A stretch of DNA of 64,000 nt from DASVBE01 sp963770375 (GTDB lineage Bacteria > Actinomycetota > Actinomycetes > Streptosporangiales > Streptosporangiaceae). Below the pieces are notes generated by a model. It searched no databases and was not told the DNA's origin. It saw nothing but the letters and a program-made list of their open reading frames with translations. How positions within the stretch are numbered: position 1 is the first letter of the stretch; each line of letters begins with the position of its first letter. Both the position numbers and the translations under genes were made by a program. Of the stretch, positions 60,113 through 64,000 are shown piece after piece. The DNA is taken from positions 62,001-126,000 of the forward strand of contig CAVYPM010000029.1 in the NCBI GenBank assembly GCA_963770375.1. The letters are read 5' to 3'.

Positions 60113-60676
60113 ATGGACAAGGCTGTCCTGGACCACCTCACCGAGCAGTTCGGCCAGCAGATCCGGGAGCGCTTTCCCGATGCCCCGATCAAGCGATACG
60201 AGGTCCTGCAGTACGGCGACGACCCGGAGGTCGAGCCCGGCCAGCTGATGGCCCGGGTGATCCTCGAGGCCCCGGCTGACCAGGAGGGGCGGCGGCAGGT
60301 GCTGGAGACCTTCCACGACACCCACCGCGCGGCCTTCCACGACCTGCGCCGCGACCTCGACCAGATCCGCGAGATCGGATTCCTGGAGTTCGTGGCCGGC
60401 GACGTCGCGGACGGCAGCGAAGGCGGCCCCCGCCTCCGGCTCGGCCACCGCGCCGAGGGCGGACCCGCCCTGCCACCCGACGGCCCGCTGGTCCCGGTCA
60501 TGGCCCGCCTCGGCCCCGCCGACCTGGAGACCGTCGACACCCTGATCACCGCCGGCATTGCCACCAACCGCGCCGACGCCGTCCGCTGGGCCCTGGCCCG
60601 CATCCGCGAGCGCCCCGCCTACGCCCAGCTGGTCCAGAAGACCCGCGAGATCACCGACCTCAAGGCCCAGTTCTGA
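60113..60676 (+). CDS. Conserved hypothetical protein (187 aa)
   Basis: A 187-residue acidic/basic protein without a recognised family. The ATG at 60113 has AGGAG seven bases upstream and is preferred to the ATG at 60092. The N-terminal half (residues 1-100) is alpha/beta with QFGQQIRERFPDAPIKRYEVLQYG and LETFHDTHRAAFHDLRRDLDQIREIGFLEF. The C-terminal half has VMARLGPADLETVDTLITAGIATNRADAVRWALARIRERPAYAQL (residues 127-171), which resembles a ribbon-helix-helix-like DNA-binding or dimerisation segment. A small DNA-binding or antitoxin-type protein is possible. Confidence 0.6.
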   Translation: MDKAVLDHLTEQFGQQIRERFPDAPIKRYEVLQYGDDPEVEPGQLMARVILEAPADQEGRRQVLETFHDTHRAAFHDLRRDLDQIREIGFLEFVAGDVADGSEGGPRLRLGHRAEGGPALPPDGPLVPVMARLGPADLETVDTLITAGIATNRADAVRWALARIRERPAYAQLVQKTREITDLKAQF

Positions 60677-60742
60677 ACCGCCGGCGCCGGCATCACCGTT
60701 TAGGCTCCGTCCGGTCATGAACCCAGCGGAAGGAGCCGTTGC

Positions 60743-61124
60743 ATGCCACGGGAGGTCATCTCGACCCCGCACGCGCCGGAGTACGCCAGCTACAGCCAGG
60801 CGGTGAAGGCCGGCAACACCATCTACGTGGCGGGAACGGTCGGCGTCGACGTGGCGACCGGTGAGCTCGCGGGGCCAACGGTCACGGACGCAGACCCGCC
60901 AGTCGCTGCTCAACTGCCAGGCGATCCTGCGGGCCGGCGGCGCTGAGCTGAGCGACACCGTGATGGTCCACACCCTGCTCCTGCGCCCCGAGGACGCGGA
61001 CGCGGTCGTCGAGGTCTTCGAGGAGTTCTTCCCCGGCGTCCGGCCCCCGCGCTGCGTGGCCAAGCTGGGCGTCGACCGCCCAGGGATCCTGGTGTCGATC
61101 GCCCTGACAGCCGTCACGGACTAG
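60743..61124 (+). pseudogene. ridA: RidA/YjgF-family deaminase, frameshift
   Basis: A RidA/YER057c/UK114 family protein, about 127 residues when repaired, which hydrolyses reactive enamine/imine intermediates. The first frame reads MPREVISTPHAPEYASYSQAVKAGNTIYVAGTVGVDVATGELAGPTVT (S-Q-A-V-x-A-G-N-T-I-Y-V-A-G). After about 60885 the correct sequence QTRQSLLNCQAILRAGGAELSDTVMVHTLLL and RPPRCVAKLGVDRPGILVSIALTAV is in another frame. The total span needs one base removed. RBS AAGGAG precedes the ATG. The conserved late Arg (P-R-C-V-A/R) and terminal segment are present. Confidence 0.85.
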
Positions 61125-61192
61125 GGCCCGCTCAACGGCACATCGCGTCCAGATCAGGCACGGCCGAGGTATCCCAGCCGGCCGGACCGCTC

Positions 61193-64000
61193 CTACCGGT
61201 GCCGGGTGAGCTGCTCCAGGCCGCTGGCCGCCTGGGCGGCGATGGCGGGGAGGCCATGGCGGCTGGCTAGTTCGGCGGCACGGCGGAGAAGGGGCGCCGC
61301 TTCGGCGGGGCGGTCCTGGGCCAGGGCGGCCTGGGCGTCGATCAGGGAGGCGGCGGCGAGCGGGGCGACCCAGGGGACGCGGGCGGCGGCGGTGAGCAGC
61401 GGGGCCAGCACCGCGCGGGCGCGGTCCGGGTCGCCGTGGGCGAGCCAGGCGCGGGCGATGGCCAGGTAGCAGCCGTCGGCGGTGAGCCAGGCGTGGCCGG
61501 GCGGGGCGGTGATGCTTTCCAGCAGGGCGGTGGCCTGGGTGAGCACGTCGTAAGAGCCGGTCGCCTCGGCCAGCGGGGCCAGGCAGCGGAGGCGGCTGCC
61601 CTCGGCGCCGTCCTTGCCGACCGCGGACAGGGTGTGCTCGAGCAGCGCGATCGCCTCGTCCCTGGCGCCCGCTTCCAGCAGCGTGATACCGAGTTCGGCG
61701 CCGGCCACGGGGGGCACCCAGGCGTGCAGGTCGGACGCGTCCAGTGCTTCGCGGCCAATGGCCAGCGCGTCGTCGAGCCGGCCCTGGAGCCGGGCGATAC
61801 CGCCAACGGTGGCCAGATGCCAGGAGGCGTGCGCCATGCTGCCGATCTGGCGGGCGATGACCAGGGAGTCTTCTATGCGGGCCAGGGCGGCGGGCCAGTC
61901 GCCGGCGGCCAGGGCGGGGAAGGCCGACTCAAAGGTGGCCCAGTGCAGGCGGACCAGGTCGTGCTGGCGGCGGAGCATTGGCTCGAGTTCACCGATGACC
62001 GAGACCAGCGCGTCGATGTCTCCGACGTAGGCGACGGCGGTCTTGTAGCCGTCGAAGGCGGCGGCCAGGGCGACTTCGTTGCCGGACGCGCGGGCCGCAC
62101 GGATGGCCAGGCCGCCCTGTTCCAGCGCGTCGGTGAAACGCAGCCCGTGGACCGCGTAGATGGCCAGCCGGGCCCGCAGGAGCGCCTCGGCGGCCCGGTC
62201 GGACAGCGCGCTGGCCAGCGACAGGCCGCGCTCGAGGGTGGCGATCACGTCTGGGATCGGCTGGCCGAGCGCCACCGACGCGTCGCCGCCGAGGGCGATC
62301 AGGCCGGTCATCTCCATCCGCAGGTCACCAGCCCCGCGGGCGGCCGCGATCGCCGCCGTGATGTCGCGGACCGCGTCCGCGTAGTCGGCCTGCAGTTCCA
62401 GCGCGCGGCCGCGGGCGAGCAGCGAGCGGGCCTGGTCCTCCGGGTCGCCGGCCCGGTCCGCTGCCTCGACGCTCTGGGTCAGCAGCTCGGCGGCGTCGGC
62501 CACGGCGGCGCGGGCTAGCGCCTGCTCCCCGGCCAGCCGCCAGCCGCGGGCCGCCCGGGCCCAGTCCCCCGCCGCGGCGGCGTGCCCGGCCATCGCCTCC
62601 GGGCGGCTGGTCAGCAGGTCAGCGGCCTGGCTGTGGTAAGCCACCCGGGCGGGCCCGGGCGTGGTCGCGTAAAGCACCTCCTGGACCAGGTCGCTGGCGA
62701 ACTCGTAGTCGCGCTCGGTCACCACGAGCAGCCGGGCGTTCTCGGCCGCGGTGCAGGTGCCGACGACCGCGTGCGGGCTCTCGCCGAGCAGGCCGGCCAG
62801 CGTGGCCGGGTTGAACGAGGCGCCGAGCACGGACGCCGCGCGCAGCGCGGCCTCGACGGCAGGCCCGGCCCGGCGGACCCGGGCCAGCACCGCCGCCTCC
62901 AGCGACTCCGGGATGCCGGTGGTGCCCGCGGCGAGCGCCCGCAGCGTCTCGACGACGAACAGGGTGTGCCCGCGGGTCCGCTGGCTGACCGCGTCGGCCT
63001 GGTCGGCCAGGCCCGCCTCCGCGGCAAGGTCGGCCACCGCCGCGCTGGGCAGCGTGCCGAGGTCGATCCTCGTGCCGACCGGGGCGAGCGAATCGATGAC
63101 GCCCGCGCCCTCCTCGGCCCGGACGGTGGCCACGACCAGCAGGCGGCCGCGCCGGGCGTGCCGGATCAGGTAGTGCAGCAGCTCGACCGTGGCCCGGCCC
63201 GCGTTCTGCAGGTCGTCCAGGCTGAGCAGGACCGGCGCGTGCTCGGCGGCGGCCAGCACGAAAGCGGTCACCGCCGCAAAGGTGCGGCGCCGCTCAAGCT
63301 CGGCGTTCTCCTGGCGAGCGGCGGACTCATGCTCGGACCGCCATTCCAGGCCCGGCGACGGCCCGTAAGGCAGCGGACCGCGCAGCCCGGGCACCTCAGA
63401 ACTCTCCTGACGGGCGGCAGACCCGATCTCGGATCGCCCGGCCTGGCCGGGCATCGGTCCGTCGGGTAGCGGGCCCAGCAGCTCGGCCACCTCGGGGACC
63501 AGCCGGGCCAGCGGGCCGCTGTGACGGCCGGCCAGGTCCTGCATCCGGGCGGGCGGGATCGACCGGACCGCGACCGCGATCGCGTCCGCAATTGGCTGCA
63601 GGAACAGCGACCGCTCGGTCTCGTAGCAGCGCGCGGCCAGCACGGTTCCGCCGGCCGCGGTGGCCGCCCGGGCCAGCTCGTCGGCCAGCCGGGTCTTGCC
63701 GATACCTGCCTCGCCGCAGATCAGGGTCAGCGCGGGCACCCCGGAGTTAGCCGCGGTCCACAGCTCGCGCAGCCGGGCCGTCTCCGCGACCCGCCCGGGC
63801 AGGGCCGGCCACACGCCGCCCGGACCGCTCGGGGCGCCCGGACCACCCGTCCCGGCCGCTAGGCCGGCCGTCTCGCCTGGCCTGCCCGTCCCGACCGCCT
63901 CACGTGACCCGGCTGTCCCAGCCGCCCAGCCTGACCCGGCGGACACCGCCACCGGACCGCCCGGCGTCGCGGCCACGTTCCCGGTGCCAGGGCCCGGGAT
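61193..64000 (-). CDS. Large AAA ATPase/TPR regulator, N-terminus outside the window
   Basis: The frame is open past the right edge, so this is the C-terminal ~930 residues of a larger protein, probably of the LuxR/SARP-ATPase type. A Pro/Gly/Ala-rich linker comes first; then a P-loop ATPase with LTLICGEAGIGKTRLADELAR about 80-100 residues after the visible start (Walker A G-E-A-G-I-G-K-T), VLLSLDDLQNAG (Walker B-like L-D-D) and a long helical TPR-like remainder. The last 20 residues show no LuxR helix-turn-helix, so any DNA-binding domain must be at the missing N-terminus (BTAD/SARP). An internal duplication of about 31 residues sits in the ATPase (about 63296-63481). Confidence 0.8.
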   Translation of the reverse strand: MPGPGTGNVAATPGGPVAVSAGSGWAAGTAGSREAVGTGRPGETAGLAAGTGGPGAPSGPGGVWPALPGRVAETARLRELWTAANSGVPALTLICGEAGIGKTRLADELARAATAAGGTVLAARCYETERSLFLQPIADAIAVAVRSIPPARMQDLAGRHSGPLARLVPEVAELLGPLPDGPMPGQAGRSEIGSAARQESSEVPGLRGPLPYGPSPGLEWRSEHESAARQENAELERRRTFAAVTAFVLAAAEHAPVLLSLDDLQNAGRATVELLHYLIRHARRGRLLVVATVRAEEGAGVIDSLAPVGTRIDLGTLPSAAVADLAAEAGLADQADAVSQRTRGHTLFVVETLRALAAGTTGIPESLEAAVLARVRRAGPAVEAALRAASVLGASFNPATLAGLLGESPHAVVGTCTAAENARLLVVTERDYEFASDLVQEVLYATTPGPARVAYHSQAADLLTSRPEAMAGHAAAAGDWARAARGWRLAGEQALARAAVADAAELLTQSVEAADRAGDPEDQARSLLARGRALELQADYADAVRDITAAIAAARGAGDLRMEMTGLIALGGDASVALGQPIPDVIATLERGLSLASALSDRAAEALLRARLAIYAVHGLRFTDALEQGGLAIRAARASGNEVALAAAFDGYKTAVAYVGDIDALVSVIGELEPMLRRQHDLVRLHWATFESAFPALAAGDWPAALARIEDSLVIARQIGSMAHASWHLATVGGIARLQGRLDDALAIGREALDASDLHAWVPPVAGAELGITLLEAGARDEAIALLEHTLSAVGKDGAEGSRLRCLAPLAEATGSYDVLTQATALLESITAPPGHAWLTADGCYLAIARAWLAHGDPDRARAVLAPLLTAAARVPWVAPLAAASLIDAQAALAQDRPAEAAPLLRRAAELASRHGLPAIAAQAASGLEQLTRHR

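Noticed and set aside
2575..61124. Programmed ribosomal frameshifting as explanation of the split genes
   Set aside because: No slippery heptamer or following pseudoknot is seen, the breaks are spread over unrelated enzymes, and both +1 and -1 changes occur.
61193..61260. LuxR-type helix-turn-helix at the C-terminus of the large ATPase
   Set aside because: The last residues (ASRHGLPAIAAQAASGLEQLTRHR) are a TPR-like helix and lack the LuxR recognition-helix pattern.
1..64000. Prophage, integrative element or biosynthetic gene cluster
   Set aside because: No integrase, transposase, tRNA attachment site, phage structural gene, PKS/NRPS or RiPP precursor was found.

Overview
The window is a GC-rich (about 70-75% GC) chromosome segment of an actinomycete. 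The evidence is the extreme third-position GC, frequent GTG starts, F420/LLM-type oxidoreductases, a SigE-family ECF sigma factor, DUF664/DinB and EfeUOB proteins, DtxR/IdeR-type iron boxes, and a large ATPase/TPR regulator. No rRNA, tRNA, integrase, transposase, phage gene or CRISPR array is visible, so the genus cannot be fixed. The content is catabolic and accessory rather than core.

Layout. (1) 1-8.6 kb: a methyl-group/one-carbon module. A DUF1638 protein and a MetF-like reductase point right; facing them is an operon of APC permease, dimethylglycine-dehydrogenase-like flavoprotein, EtfB, EtfA and an EthD-like protein. (2) 8.7-14.4 kb: a metallophosphoesterase, a nucleotidyltransferase-like protein, and an IclR regulator followed by a broken aldehyde dehydrogenase and a D-aminoacylase-type amidohydrolase. 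(3) 14.4-22.4 kb: small stand-alone functions (APH-like kinase, glyoxalase-fold protein, two GNATs, FMN/F420-binding protein), a SigE-type sigma factor with a putative membrane anti-sigma partner, an MFS transporter fused to a cyclic-nucleotide-binding domain, a DinB protein and a quinone oxidoreductase. (4) 22.6-30.5 kb: HtpG translationally coupled to a TPR-like protein, an amidohydrolase, CorA, a CapA-type lipoprotein and a secreted Cys-pair repeat protein. (5) 30.7-34 kb: a pyrimidine/hydantoin-type cassette (nitrilase-fold amidase, dihydropyrimidinase, LLM oxidoreductase). (6) 34-44.6 kb: GNAT, methyltransferase, XRE-cupin regulator, LLM oxidoreductase, DedA, crotonase plus TetR, and a TetR-controlled operon of SDR, enoyl-reductase-like protein and acyl-CoA ligase. 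(7) 44.6-49.5 kb: Orn/Lys/Arg decarboxylase, DppA peptidase, and a choline-dehydrogenase-like GMC enzyme divergent from an ArsR-like regulator. (8) 49.5-56.7 kb: MFS, VOC, AraC, lipoprotein, LigC-type DNA ligase, and an iron-box-controlled efeUOB operon. (9) 56.7-64 kb: an alpha/beta-hydrolase-glycosyltransferase fusion with a methyltransferase, RidA, and a large AAA/TPR regulator running off the end.

A possible link across the window is choline -> betaine -> dimethylglycine -> sarcosine: the GMC choline dehydrogenase near 48 kb, and the dimethylglycine dehydrogenase/ETF/MetF-like set at the left end. This is inference from family membership.

Two properties need attention. First, ten otherwise convincing genes are broken by about twelve single-base-type indels, which suggests either consensus errors or unusual decay; these are typed as pseudogene where the frame is broken in the sequence as given, with one exception (CapA, where only the tail is affected). 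Second, several intergenic regions carry strong symmetric or periodic DNA: a six-copy 14-nt array at 48.8 kb, a multi-palindrome TetR region at 43.9 kb, a nested palindrome at 35.3 kb, a long inverted repeat at 15.2 kb and twin iron boxes at 54.1 kb. EfeB also lacks its central third.
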